Positions 6,743-14,401 of a stretch of DNA of 20,815 bases are shown in pieces. The translations under genes were made by a program, and so were the position numbers. Where the stretch lies: positions 1-20,815 of the forward strand of contig JAJRSX010000001.1 of the NCBI GenBank assembly GCA_024278555.1. The letters are read 5' to 3'. Position 1 is the stretch's first letter, and every line of letters starts with the position of its first letter. Source of the stretch: a bacterium. Lineage in GTDB: Bacteria > CG2-30-53-67 > CG2-30-70-394. The notes beneath the pieces were generated by a model that was not told the origin of the DNA, did no database searches, and saw nothing but the letters and a program-made list of their open reading frames with translations.

Positions 6743-8059
6743 ATGGGCACCCTCGCCACCCGCCTCGTGAATCGTGAAACCCAGATCGCGGTGATCGGCC
6801 TCGGCTATGTCGGACTGCCCCTCGCCGCCGCCTTCAGTGCCCACTGCCCGGTGATCGGCCTGGACATCAGCGAACGCAAGATCCGTGAACTGAAGGAGGG
6901 GTTCGACGCCACCGGTGAGCTCAACGCGACAGAGATGGCAGCGGCGAAGATCACCTACACCACCGACCCGGCGGACATCGCCCCCGCCTCCCTCTACCTG
7001 ATCACCGTCCCCACCCCCATCGACAGCCACAAGACGCCCGACCTCGGCCCGGTCATCTCCGCCTGTCGCACCATCGCCCCCTACCTTGCCAAAGGGGACA
7101 TCGTCGTCCCCGAATCCACCGTCTATCCCGGGGTGACCGAGGAGGTGTGCGGGCCGATTCTGGAGGAGGGTTCAGGGCTGGTGTGCGGCGAGGACTTCTT
7201 CCTCGGCTACTCGCCGGAACGGATCAACCCGGGCGATCGCGAGCACCGCGTCGACACCATCGCCAAGGTGGTGAGCGGCCAGACCCCGGAGATCCTGGAG
7301 GAGGTTGCCGAGGTGTACGAGCTGGTGGTCAAGGCGGGGGTCCACCGGGCGCCGACGATCAAGACCGCCGAGGCCGCGAAGGTGATTGAAAACACCCAGC
7401 GCGACCTCAACATCGGCCTGATGAACGAGCTCTCCATCATCTTCGACCGGATGGGGATCGAGACCCAGGCGGTGCTCAAGGCGGCGGGCACGAAGTGGAA
7501 CTTCCTCCCCTTCACGCCGGGGCTGGTGGGTGGCCACTGCATCGGCGTCGACCCCTACTACCTTACCTACAAGGCGGAGTCTCTGGGGATCAACCCGCAG
7601 GTGATCATGGCCGCCCGGCGGATCAACGACTCGATGGGCAAGTACGTGGCCGAGGCGACCGTGAAGCAGCTCATCCGGGCCGGACGTGCGGTACAGGGGG
7701 CACGAGTCCTCATCCTCGGTCTCACCTTCAAGGAGGACGTCCCCGACCTGCGTAACTCCCGGGTCGTCGACATCATCGACGAGCTCCGCGACTACGGCAT
7801 CGAGGTCTACGCCCACGAGCCGCATGCCGATGCGCAAGAGGCCGAGGCGGAGATGGGAATTGAGGTCACCCCGCTCGATGTGGTGCCGCCGGTGGACGCC
7901 ATCATCATGGCGGTCAGCCACGCAGACTACCGTGACCTCTCCGACGCGCAGCTTCGTGATCTCTGTCGCAAGGATGGCCGGCCGGTCTTTGTCGACGTGA
8001 AGACCTGCCGTGACCGCGCCGCCCTGGAGGCCAACGGATTCACCTACTGGTGCCTGTAG
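6743..8059 (+). CDS. UDP-N-acetyl-hexosamine 6-dehydrogenase (TviB/WbpO-like)
   Basis: Encodes 438 residues of the UDP-glucose/GDP-mannose dehydrogenase superfamily. The family performs two successive NAD-dependent oxidations of the C6 hydroxyl to a carboxylate. The N-terminal Rossmann domain has IAVIGLGYVGLPLA (GxGxxG at 19-24), followed by VPTPID and VPESTVYPGVTEE. The central helix carries KTAEAAKVIENTQRDLNIGL. The catalytic cysteine is C266 in GLVGGHCIGVDPYYLTYKA. The C-terminal domain contains LILGLTFKEDVPDLRNSRV and ends normally. GHCIGVDPYYLTYKAE and the N-terminal motif are those of the TviB/WbpO/WbpA group acting on N-acetylated sugars, not of UDP-glucose dehydrogenase. The start follows AAGGAAAAGGAAGA. 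With the preceding epimerase it would give UDP-GalNAcA; exact substrate is inferred. Confidence 0.9.
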   Translation: MGTLATRLVNRETQIAVIGLGYVGLPLAAAFSAHCPVIGLDISERKIRELKEGFDATGELNATEMAAAKITYTTDPADIAPASLYLITVPTPIDSHKTPDLGPVISACRTIAPYLAKGDIVVPESTVYPGVTEEVCGPILEEGSGLVCGEDFFLGYSPERINPGDREHRVDTIAKVVSGQTPEILEEVAEVYELVVKAGVHRAPTIKTAEAAKVIENTQRDLNIGLMNELSIIFDRMGIETQAVLKAAGTKWNFLPFTPGLVGGHCIGVDPYYLTYKAESLGINPQVIMAARRINDSMGKYVAEATVKQLIRAGRAVQGARVLILGLTFKEDVPDLRNSRVVDIIDELRDYGIEVYAHEPHADAQEAEAEMGIEVTPLDVVPPVDAIIMAVSHADYRDLSDAQLRDLCRKDGRPVFVDVKTCRDRAALEANGFTYWCL

Positions 8060-8155
8060 GGCGCGCCGCACTCGCGGAGGCCGGCCCCCATTTCTCACCG
8101 GGTGTCGTCGCGACAACGCGCAGAATTCTTCGATGCCACCCGACCCGTGGTAAGA

Positions 8156-8235
8156 GGGGGTTGCACCCCCGATTCCGGCCCGCAGGGCCGGCCGCGGCCC
8201 AAAGCCGCGGGATCGCGGCTACAAGCCGCTCCTAC
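8156..8235. repeat. run of four GC-rich hairpins, REP-like (BIME-like) cluster
   Basis: Four consecutive stem-loops are visible: GGGGGT/ACCCCC (8156-8161 with 8165-8170), CCGGCCC/GGGCCGG (8175-8181 with 8185-8191), CCGCGGC/GCCGCGG (8192-8198 with 8204-8210) and GCGGCT/AGCCGC (8215-8220 with 8224-8229), the last followed by CCTAC. The last unit, read on the minus strand as GTAGGAGCGGCTTGTAGCCG, matches a REP form common between genes of Pseudomonas-like and other gammaproteobacteria. The cluster follows the dehydrogenase stop by ~100 bases and may end or stabilise its transcript. Confidence 0.75.
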
Positions 8236-8321
8236 TCTCGCAAGGATCGCAGACGAGGACGCGACCCGCAGATTCGGCTAGACACACGCTCGCAGCAACC
8301 ATCCGGTGCGAGCGAAGCAAG

Positions 8322-8489
8322 CTAGGAGTCTGTCGGACTTATGCGATCGTCGCGAGGGAAAGCGGGCTCGAGCCAGAATTGCGCTCCGTTCGAGCGCTAC
8401 GTGAGCCTATGCAACGAAGAACGGGGCACAATTCTGGCCGAGATCCGCTTTTCCGCAGTAGATCGTGCATAAGTCCGACAGGCTCCTAG
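8322..8489. mobile_element. MITE-like long imperfect palindrome (~168 bp)
   Basis: The left end CTAGGAGTCTGTCGGACTTA (8322-8341) matches the reverse complement of the right end (8470-8489) with one mismatch. Complementarity continues inward through 8342-8390 and 8415-8469 with small gaps; for example GCCAGAATTG on the left faces CAATTCTGGC on the right (8428-8437). Only ~20-25 central bases are unpaired. Both ends lie at CTAG. There is no open frame. This is the architecture of a non-autonomous insertion element; no source transposase is in the window, so the parent family is unknown. The right end overlaps the stop codon of a small minus-strand gene. The rest of 8060-8485 holds no gene apart from this and the hairpin cluster. 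Confidence 0.7.
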
Positions 8490-8638
8490 GCAATGAGGCG
8501 GCGTGCCTCAACGGCAGCGCGCCCCTCCGCTAGGACGCAGTGGTCACAACCGGGGTCTGCGGTGGGCGCGGAGAGGAGCGCGGCGACCACGATTCCGAGG
8601 GCAAATCCCACGGCCATGCCAGCAAAGAGGACGATCAC
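8486..8638 (-). CDS. 50-residue single-span membrane microprotein (unknown)
   Basis: On the minus strand a GTG start (8636-8638) follows a near-perfect ribosome site, AAGGAGGTGAGCA, and opens a 50-codon frame ending at TAG (8486-8488). The product begins with a hydrophobic segment, roughly residues 2-23 (IVLFAGMAVGFALGIVVAAL), probably one membrane helix. A short polar part follows with a C-D-H-C motif (residues 31-34) and a helix-forming Arg/Glu/Ala tail (EGRAAVEARRLIA). Cys-x-x-Cys after a membrane helix might bind metal or form a disulfide; this is inference. It lies ~90 bases downstream of the polyprenyl synthase on the same strand. Its stop codon is inside the terminal CTAG of the adjacent palindromic element, so the original C-terminus may have been different. 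I do not recognise a family. Confidence 0.6.
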   Translation of the reverse strand: MIVLFAGMAVGFALGIVVAALLSAPTADPGCDHCVLAEGRAAVEARRLIA

Positions 8639-8651
8639 TGCTCACCTCCTT

Positions 8652-8674
8652 GGCCGGTGACCCACCGGCCTTTT
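8652..8674 (+). terminator. hairpin with T-run (plus strand), abutting a minus-strand ribosome site
   Basis: GGCCGGT (8652-8658) pairs with ACCGGCC (8664-8670) around a five-base loop, followed by TTTT. Read in plus direction it looks like a short intrinsic terminator. On the minus strand the same hairpin ends two bases before AAGGAGG of the microprotein gene, where it could instead influence that gene's translation. Confidence 0.45.
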
Positions 8675-8709
8675 CGACCTCTTCGGCGGCGGCGGCCGGG
8701 AGCTTTAGC

Positions 8710-8730
8710 GTTTTTTCGTCCCGAAAAAAC
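8710..8730. terminator. AT-rich perfect palindrome at the 3' end of the polyprenyl synthase
   Basis: GTTTTTTCG (8710-8718) and CGAAAAAAC (8722-8730) are perfect reverse complements around a three-base loop. The site overlaps the stop codon of the minus-strand synthase gene. It stands out in a GC-rich region. The stem carries A and T runs and could act as a weak bidirectional terminator or a factor-binding site; function is not shown. Confidence 0.4.
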
Positions 8731-9704
8731 TACAGATCGCGCTCAATCACATAGTCCGCGAGGGCGAAGCAGGCGGCGCGCGCCTCGCTGTCGGGGAAGG
8801 GGGCGAGGGCCTCCTTCGCCTGCCGCACGTGGTCACCGCTCACCTCCAGACAGGCGGCGAGGATGTCGTAGCGCCCGAGGAGAAGCATCACCTCCTGCAG
8901 GTCGTGGGGTTCGAGATTGTCCTTTAGGATGACCTCCTCCACCCGCGCCCGATCCGCCGCGCTGGCGTGCTGGAGCAATAGGATCAGCGGCAGGGTCACC
9001 TTCCCCTCCATCAGGTCCTTGCCCACCAGCTTGCCGAGGCGCTCCTCCTCGGCGACGTAGTCGAGGGTGTCGTCGACCATCTGGAAGGCGATCCCGAGGT
9101 GGCGACCGAAGGCGCGCAGCCCCTCCTTCATCTCCCCCTCCACCCCCGCCGCCACCGCCGGCAGGGCACAGGCGGCGGCCATGAGGTTGGCGGTCTTGCA
9201 GGTGATGATCCCCTCGTACTGCTCGCGGTCGGTCTTCACGTCCTTGGTGTGAGCCATCTGGAGGAGCTCGCCCTTCACCATGTAGGCGGTGGCGGCGGAG
9301 AGGATCTCCATGATCTCCAGGCTGTCCTCGGCCACCGCCAGGTGCAGCGCCATGGCGTAAAAATAGTCCCCCACCAGGCCACACACCTGGTTGCCCCAGA
9401 TGGAGTTGGCGGCGGCGTGGCCGCGGCGGAGCTGGGCCATATCGACCACGTCGTCGTGCAGGAGGCTGGCGGTGTGGAGGTACTCGACGATCGCCGCCAG
9501 GGTATAGAGGCTCTCCCGCTGGTAGCCGCACAGGCGCGCCGACAGCAGCGCCATCAGGGGCCGAACCCGCTTGCCGCCGCCCTCCAAAAGGTAGCCACCC
9601 ACCTCCGGAATGATCGCCGCATCCGAGTGGAGGTGGTGGCGAATCTCCTCCTCGACTCGGTCGAGGTCACCGTGAAAGGTCTTCCAGACTGCCTCGATAC
9701 GCAC
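8730..9704 (-). CDS. ispB: polyprenyl (octaprenyl) diphosphate synthase
   Basis: Encodes 324 residues of the trans-isoprenyl diphosphate synthase family (E. coli IspB is 323). The enzyme adds isopentenyl diphosphate units to make the ubiquinone or menaquinone side chain. Key sites are GGGKRVRP (42-49, diphosphate binding), the first Asp-rich motif DDVVD (84-88, in LLHDDVVDMAQLRRG) and the second DDTLD (211-215, in FQMVDDTLDYVAEE). GKDLMEGKVTLPLI is also typical. The start is GTG at 9704 (reads MRIEAVW); upstream only a weak GGGGGC is seen. It is divergent from miaB across a ~230-base gap. Chain length cannot be fixed from motifs alone; similarity in length and context favours the octaprenyl type. 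Confidence 0.92.
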   Translation of the reverse strand: MRIEAVWKTFHGDLDRVEEEIRHHLHSDAAIIPEVGGYLLEGGGKRVRPLMALLSARLCGYQRESLYTLAAIVEYLHTASLLHDDVVDMAQLRRGHAAANSIWGNQVCGLVGDYFYAMALHLAVAEDSLEIMEILSAATAYMVKGELLQMAHTKDVKTDREQYEGIITCKTANLMAAACALPAVAAGVEGEMKEGLRAFGRHLGIAFQMVDDTLDYVAEEERLGKLVGKDLMEGKVTLPLILLLQHASAADRARVEEVILKDNLEPHDLQEVMLLLGRYDILAACLEVSGDHVRQAKEALAPFPDSEARAACFALADYVIERDL

Positions 9705-9874
9705 GCGGTGCCCCCAAAGTCGATTGGCGAAGCGTAGGGGCAGCCCCGCGGCTCGTCAAACCGGGTGGCGACCACCGGCTTCAGGACCGCCGCCCCCGAC
9801 CGGTTTTTCCCCACCTGCCGGGTCCGGATGCCTGATCGCCCCCATGGCTGCTCGCCGAGCGCGCCGCGCCCCCC

Positions 9875-9880
9875 TACAAT
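9875..9880 (+). promoter_or_regulatory. possible -10 element (TACAAT) of miaB
   Basis: TACAAT stands in an otherwise strongly GC-rich stretch, with a predicted start of transcription near 9887. This is almost at the first possible ATG (9890), which would then be leaderless, and ~50 bases before ATG 9938. It therefore favours 9938 as the miaB start. The corresponding -35 (near 9852-9857, TCGCCG) is poor. Confidence 0.4.
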
Positions 9881-9937
9881 CGCGCCGCCATGAAACGCCA
9901 CCCGACCTCGACGACGGCCGCACCGGAGGCAACCGGG

Positions 9938-11251
9938 ATGAGGCGCATCTTCGTCCACGCCTTCGGCTGCCAGATGAACGCCCACGAGGGCGAGAGGCTC
10001 CTCGGCCTCGCCCGTGACCACGGCTACCAGGAGGCGCTGTCGGCCGAGGAGGCGGACCTTATCGTCCTCCACACCTGCGCGGTGCGCGACCACGCGGTGC
10101 AGCGGATCATCGGCGAGGTCGGCCGCCTCACCTCCCTCAAACGGCAGCGCCCGCGGCTGAAGATCGGCGTCACCGGCTGCGTCGCCCAGGCCGACGGCGC
10201 CGCCCTGCTGGCGCGCGCCCGCGGCCTCGACTTCGTCGTCGGCACCCGGGCGGTGGGGCGGCTGCCGTCCACCCTGCGCCGGGTGGACGCAGGCGAGCGG
10301 GTGGTGGACGTGGCCGACGGTGCCTACCTGGAGGTGGGCGACGGCCCGATCCGCAGCGCCACCACCTGCGCCTACGTCACCGCGGTGGAGGGGTGCGACA
10401 AGTTCTGCACCTTCTGCATCGTCCCCTATACCCGCGGCCGCGAGTACTCGCGCCCCGCCGCCCACATCCTCGACGAGGTACGCCGCCTCGCCGCCACCGG
10501 CTGTCGCGAGGTCACCCTCCTGGGCCAGACCGTCAACGCCTACGGCCGCAAGGGCGGTGGGCGCGGCGAAGGCGAGGTCTCCTTCGCCGAGCTCCTCCGA
10601 CAGGTGGCGGCGGTCGACGGGATCACGCGGGTACGCTTCCTCACCTCCCACCCAAGCCACCTCGGCGACGACCTGATCGAGGCGATGGCCACCACCCCGG
10701 AGATCTGCCCCCACCTCCCCCTCCCCCTCCAGTCCGGCTCCGACCGCATGCTCGCGGCGATGCGCCGCGGCTACACGGTGGCCGAGTATCTGGAACGGGC
10801 GGCGGCGGTGCGTGCGGCCCTCCCGGAGCTGGCGCTCCTCTCCGACTTCATCGTCGGCTTCCCAGGCGAGAGCGACGCCGACTTCGAGCAGACGGTGGCG
10901 GTGGTCGGGGAGCTGCGCCTCGCCGGCCTCTACGGCTTCAAGTACTCCCCCCGCCCGCACACCAAGGCCGCACCCCTCGGCGACCCGATCCCCGAGTCGG
11001 TGAAGGCGGAGCGCCTGGAGCAGATCCTCGCCCTCCAGCGACAAATCGCCGCGGAGCACAACCAGGCCCTCCTCGGAAGCCGCCAGGAGATCCTCGTGGA
11101 GGAGGCGAGCGACGGCTGGGTCGAGGGCCGGACGCGGACCAACCGCAGGCTTCGCGCCGCCGCCGTCGCCGCCCCGGGTGAGCTGCTCCAGGTCCGGGTG
11201 AGCGGCATCGACCACGGGCGGCTGGTGGGCACCACCGAGACGGCTCCATGA
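9938..11251 (+). CDS. miaB: tRNA-2-methylthio-N6-isopentenyladenosine synthase MiaB
   Basis: Encodes 437 residues from ATG 9938, chosen because MRRIFVHAFGCQMN is the family's normal N-terminus and a GGAGG lies just upstream. ATG 9890 would only add a low-complexity leader (KRHPTSTTAAPEATG). MiaB is a radical-SAM enzyme that adds a methylthio group to i6A37 of tRNA. The N-terminal MTTase cluster cysteines are C11, C47 and C81. The radical-SAM motif CxxxCxxC is C153-C157-C160 in EGCDKFCTFCIVPYTRGRE. PLQSGSDRMLAAMRRGYT and LSDFIVGFPGES are conserved. The C-terminal TRAM domain (~370-435) ends TNRRLRAAAV...LVGTTET. The E. coli protein is 474 residues. Its last four bases (ATGA) overlap the VanZ-like start. 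Confidence 0.95.
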   Translation: MRRIFVHAFGCQMNAHEGERLLGLARDHGYQEALSAEEADLIVLHTCAVRDHAVQRIIGEVGRLTSLKRQRPRLKIGVTGCVAQADGAALLARARGLDFVVGTRAVGRLPSTLRRVDAGERVVDVADGAYLEVGDGPIRSATTCAYVTAVEGCDKFCTFCIVPYTRGREYSRPAAHILDEVRRLAATGCREVTLLGQTVNAYGRKGGGRGEGEVSFAELLRQVAAVDGITRVRFLTSHPSHLGDDLIEAMATTPEICPHLPLPLQSGSDRMLAAMRRGYTVAEYLERAAAVRAALPELALLSDFIVGFPGESDADFEQTVAVVGELRLAGLYGFKYSPRPHTKAAPLGDPIPESVKAERLEQILALQRQIAAEHNQALLGSRQEILVEEASDGWVEGRTRTNRRLRAAAVAAPGELLQVRVSGIDHGRLVGTTETAP

Positions 11252-11637
11252 TCGGCGGGCACCGGTTGCGCTGGGGACGCCCCCTGCGCTGGACGCTGGT
11301 CGCGATCTACGCGGCGGCCATCTTCGGCCTCTCCGCCCAATCGGAAATCACCGCCCCCGACCTGGTCTCCAACTTCGACAAGGTGTGCCACGGGATCGAG
11401 TACGGGGGCTTCACCGCGGTGCTCGCGGCCGCCCTCACCGCTGGCGGCTCACCCCTGGTCCTGACCCGGGCGGCCCTGCTCGCCACCCTCTACGGGGTGA
11501 GCGACGAGTACCACCAGGGCTTCACCCCGCATCGCGACTCGAGCGTCTGGGACGTGGCCGCGGACGCCAGCGGCGCCGCCGCCGTCGCCGCCCTCCTCGC
11601 CCTTCGACGTCGCCGACAGCGGCGGGAGAGGAGTTAG
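11248..11637 (+). CDS. VanZ-like family membrane protein
   Basis: Encodes 129 residues with three or four predicted membrane helices (about 14-28, 47-66, 70-82 and 103-118). The VanZ-like signature is clear: SNFDKVCHGIEYGGF and, later, SDEYHQGFTPHRDSSVWDVA. Members of this family are integral membrane proteins. The name comes from a teicoplanin-resistance accessory protein, but chromosomal proteobacterial members have no established function, and no antibiotic role should be assumed. The gene starts inside the miaB stop (ATGA overlap) and ends four bases before the glnD ATG, so it is embedded in a tight miaB-vanZ-glnD operon. Confidence 0.88.
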   Translation: MIGGHRLRWGRPLRWTLVAIYAAAIFGLSAQSEITAPDLVSNFDKVCHGIEYGGFTAVLAAALTAGGSPLVLTRAALLATLYGVSDEYHQGFTPHRDSSVWDVAADASGAAAVAALLALRRRRQRRERS

Positions 11638-11641
11638 GCGG

Positions 11642-14401
11642 ATGGGAGAGACACCACCGACCCACCCCATCCCGCCACCACGCGAGGGGTGGCTCCTCCC
11701 GGAGGTGGCCGACCTCGGCGCCCTGGCGGCGTGGGAGTGGACCGACGCGCCGCCGCGTCTGGACCGCGACCGAGCGGCGATGCTGGCCCAGGCGCGCAAC
11801 CTGTACGACCGCCGTCGCGCCGAGATCGCCCGCCACCACCGACACGGCGGTCAAGGGGCCGTGGTGGTCGCCGAGCTCACCGAGGCGGCCGACCAGCTCG
11901 TGGGCGCCCTCTTCCGCTTCCTCGGTGCCAGCAGCGGACTCACCCCGGAGGCCGACCTGGCGGTCGTGGCGGTGGGCGGCTACGGCCGCGGCGAGCTCAA
12001 CCCCGGCTCCGACCTCGACATCCTCTTCGTCACCCCGCGCCGCTTCTCCTCTACCACGAAGGAGGTGGTGAGTGAGCTCCCCACCCTCCTCTTCGACCTC
12101 GGCGCCCAGGTGGGCGGTGCGGTGCGCACCTTCCGCGACTGTGTCGACCAGGGGCTCGCCGACCTCACCGTGCGCACCGCCCTCCTGGAGACCCGGCAGC
12201 TCGCCGGCAACGCCGAGGTCTACACCGAGCTGTGTCGCCAGGTGGGCCGCAAGGTGACCGCCCGCCACGCCCACCGCTACATCGAGACCAAGGTCGCCGA
12301 GCACGAGGCCATGCTCTCCCGCCAGGGAGGTTCTATCTTTGTGCGCGAACCGCATATCAAGGAGGGGGTCGGCGGCCTGCGCGACATCCACCTCGCCGGT
12401 TGGGTGGGCAAGACCCGCTTCAAGACCAATAGCTTCGATGAGTTGATGAAACGGGGCTCCATCACCCGCAACGAGCGCGAGTACCTCACGGAGGCACGCT
12501 CCTTCCTGTGGCGGGTGCGCAACGACATCCACTTCCGCACCGGCCGCAAAGAGGACCGTCTCACCTTCGACCAGCAGCAGGAGGTGGCGCGCTACCTCGG
12601 CTACGAAGAGCAGGAGGGTCGCCCCGCCTCCACCTCCTTCATGCACCACTACTACTGCCACGCACGGCAGATCCACTTCCTCTCCGGGGTCCTGCTGCGC
12701 CGCTTTGCCCACGACTTCGGCGTCGGCGCCCGTATCCGCACCCACCTCGGCATGCGCCACGTGGGCGACGGCTTTCTCCTCTTCCGTGACCGCATCTCCA
12801 TTCCCCTCGCCGCCAAGGAGCGCTTCCGCGAACGGCCGGAACGAATGCTCGAGCTCTTTGAGCTGTCCGCCAAACACCACGTCCCCCTGTCACCGGAGAC
12901 CCTCCTCAAGCTCCAGGGCGAGCTTCCCTTCATCGCCGACGAGGCAGTGCGCTCCCCCGACAACCTGGCAACGTTACGTCGCCTCTTCGCCGCCGCCGGT
13001 CCGGTCGGCTTCTGGCTCCGCCCGATGTATGAGGTCGGCCTCTTCCGCCGCCTCGTCCCCGAGTTCGCGACCATCGAGGCGCTCTGCCAACCGGGCCCCT
13101 ACCACCTCTACACCGTGGACGAGCACACCCTGCAGGTCATCGACGCCATCGACGCGGTGCGGGAATCGGGCGACGGCGAACGAGCCGCCTTCCACCGCAC
13201 CTTCCGCGAGCTCAAGCGCCCCCACCTCGCCTACCTCGGCGCCCTCTTCCACGACCTCGGCAAGGGGTACCCGGGCGACCACTCGGCGGTCGGCGAGCGC
13301 CTCACCGGCCAGGTCATGCGCCACCTCGGCTACCCGCCGGACGAGATCGACGTGGTGGAGCGGATGGTCGCCAACCACCTCCTCTTTCCGCACGTCTCCC
13401 AGCGGCTGGAGATCCACGACCACGAGGTCCTCAACCGCTTCGTCGATCAGATCGGTGACACCGAGACCCTCGCCCTGCTCCTCGTCCTCTCCTACGCCGA
13501 CGCCCGCGCCACCCACCCCGACATGTGGTCGGCGTGGAAGGAGGCCCTCCTGTGGGAGCTCTACGACCTCGCCCAAAAACAGATGAACGACCACGACGCC
13601 GACACCCTCGCCGAGCTGCGCATGGCCAAGGAGCGCACCGTGCGGGCGGAGGCAGAGGGCAAGCCGGTGGCCGACCTCCTCGACCGCTACCTGCCGCAGA
13701 TCGACGACCAGGAGATCCTCGGCAAGACCGTCACCCAGCTCCTCACCGACCTGGAGATGATCCACCGCCTCGGCGAAAAGCCGCTCCAACTCCGCCTGGT
13801 AAACCCGCGCGGCCGCCCCTACACCCAGCTCACCGTCTGCACCCTGGATGTCGACCAACCCGGCCTCTTCTCCAAGATCACCGGGGTGCTGGTGAGCCAC
13901 CGGGTGGACATCAAGGCGGCCCAGGTGCGTACCCACCGCGGCGGCTTCGTCCTCGACACCCTGCAGGTGACCCGCCGCGACGGCAGCCGCGTCGAATCCA
14001 AGGGCGAACGCAAAGCGCTCCTCGACGACCTGCGGGCGGTCATCGAGGGACGCAAGAAGCTCCAGGCGGTCACCGCCCGCCGGGAGCTCTCCGCCCGACT
14101 CCCCGACCACGTGCGCCACCTGCCGGCGGAGATCCGTGTCGACAATGAGATCTCCCACCGCGCCACCGTGCTCCTCCTCAACGCCGAGGACCGCCCCGGT
14201 CTGCTGCACGACGTCACCACCACGATGGCGGCGCTCAACCTCTACATCCGCGGCGCCAAGATCGACACCCAGGCAGAGCGGGTGGTGGACAGCTTCTTCG
14301 TCACCGACATCTTCGGCCACCAGATCATCGACCCCGCCAAGCTCCGCTACATCTGCCGCCGCCTGGAGGCGGTGGCGGAGGGAAACAGCAATAGGCAGTA
14401 G
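11642..14401 (+). CDS. glnD: bifunctional PII uridylyltransferase/uridylyl-removing enzyme GlnD
   Basis: Encodes 919 residues (E. coli GlnD is 890). GlnD senses glutamine and uridylylates or deuridylylates the PII proteins GlnB/GlnK, setting the nitrogen state of the cell. The nucleotidyltransferase motif GGYGRGELNPGSDLDILFV (112-130) has catalytic D124 and D126. EPHIKEGVGGLRDIH is conserved in the central domain. The HD hydrolase domain has H537-D538 in LFHDLGKGYPGDHS, plus VANHLLFPHVSQR. Two ACT domains follow, near 730 (LTVCTLDVDQPGLFSKITGV) and 842 (TVLLLNAEDRPGLLHDV). All activities look intact. GGAGAGGAG lies upstream of the ATG. The last codons (NSNRQ-stop) run into an intergenic repeat (AATAGGCAGTAGGCAG), so the extreme C-terminus has been rewritten. 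Confidence 0.97.
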   Translation: MGETPPTHPIPPPREGWLLPEVADLGALAAWEWTDAPPRLDRDRAAMLAQARNLYDRRRAEIARHHRHGGQGAVVVAELTEAADQLVGALFRFLGASSGLTPEADLAVVAVGGYGRGELNPGSDLDILFVTPRRFSSTTKEVVSELPTLLFDLGAQVGGAVRTFRDCVDQGLADLTVRTALLETRQLAGNAEVYTELCRQVGRKVTARHAHRYIETKVAEHEAMLSRQGGSIFVREPHIKEGVGGLRDIHLAGWVGKTRFKTNSFDELMKRGSITRNEREYLTEARSFLWRVRNDIHFRTGRKEDRLTFDQQQEVARYLGYEEQEGRPASTSFMHHYYCHARQIHFLSGVLLRRFAHDFGVGARIRTHLGMRHVGDGFLLFRDRISIPLAAKERFRERPERMLELFELSAKHHVPLSPETLLKLQGELPFIADEAVRSPDNLATLRRLFAAAGPVGFWLRPMYEVGLFRRLVPEFATIEALCQPGPYHLYTVDEHTLQVIDAIDAVRESGDGERAAFHRTFRELKRPHLAYLGALFHDLGKGYPGDHSAVGERLTGQVMRHLGYPPDEIDVVERMVANHLLFPHVSQRLEIHDHEVLNRFVDQIGDTETLALLLVLSYADARATHPDMWSAWKEALLWELYDLAQKQMNDHDADTLAELRMAKERTVRAEAEGKPVADLLDRYLPQIDDQEILGKTVTQLLTDLEMIHRLGEKPLQLRLVNPRGRPYTQLTVCTLDVDQPGLFSKITGVLVSHRVDIKAAQVRTHRGGFVLDTLQVTRRDGSRVESKGERKALLDDLRAVIEGRKKLQAVTARRELSARLPDHVRHLPAEIRVDNEISHRATVLLLNAEDRPGLLHDVTTTMAALNLYIRGAKIDTQAERVVDSFFVTDIFGHQIIDPAKLRYICRRLEAVAEGNSNRQ

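Noticed and set aside
8050-8325. 91-codon frame across the dehydrogenase end and the hairpin cluster
   Set aside because: It runs through the REP-like hairpins and overlaps the end of a confirmed gene; there is no ribosome site, and the composition is Arg/Pro/Ser shadow-like.
8503-8932. Two plus-strand frames opposite the microprotein and the 3' end of ispB
   Set aside because: They are antisense to the better supported minus-strand genes, have no ribosome sites, and give Arg/Pro/Ser-rich products.
9554-11215. 553-codon open frame on the minus strand opposite miaB
   Set aside because: It is antisense to an unmistakable MiaB and overlaps the synthase N-terminus. The product is Gly/Ala/Asp/His-rich low-complexity sequence typical of a GC-rich shadow frame.
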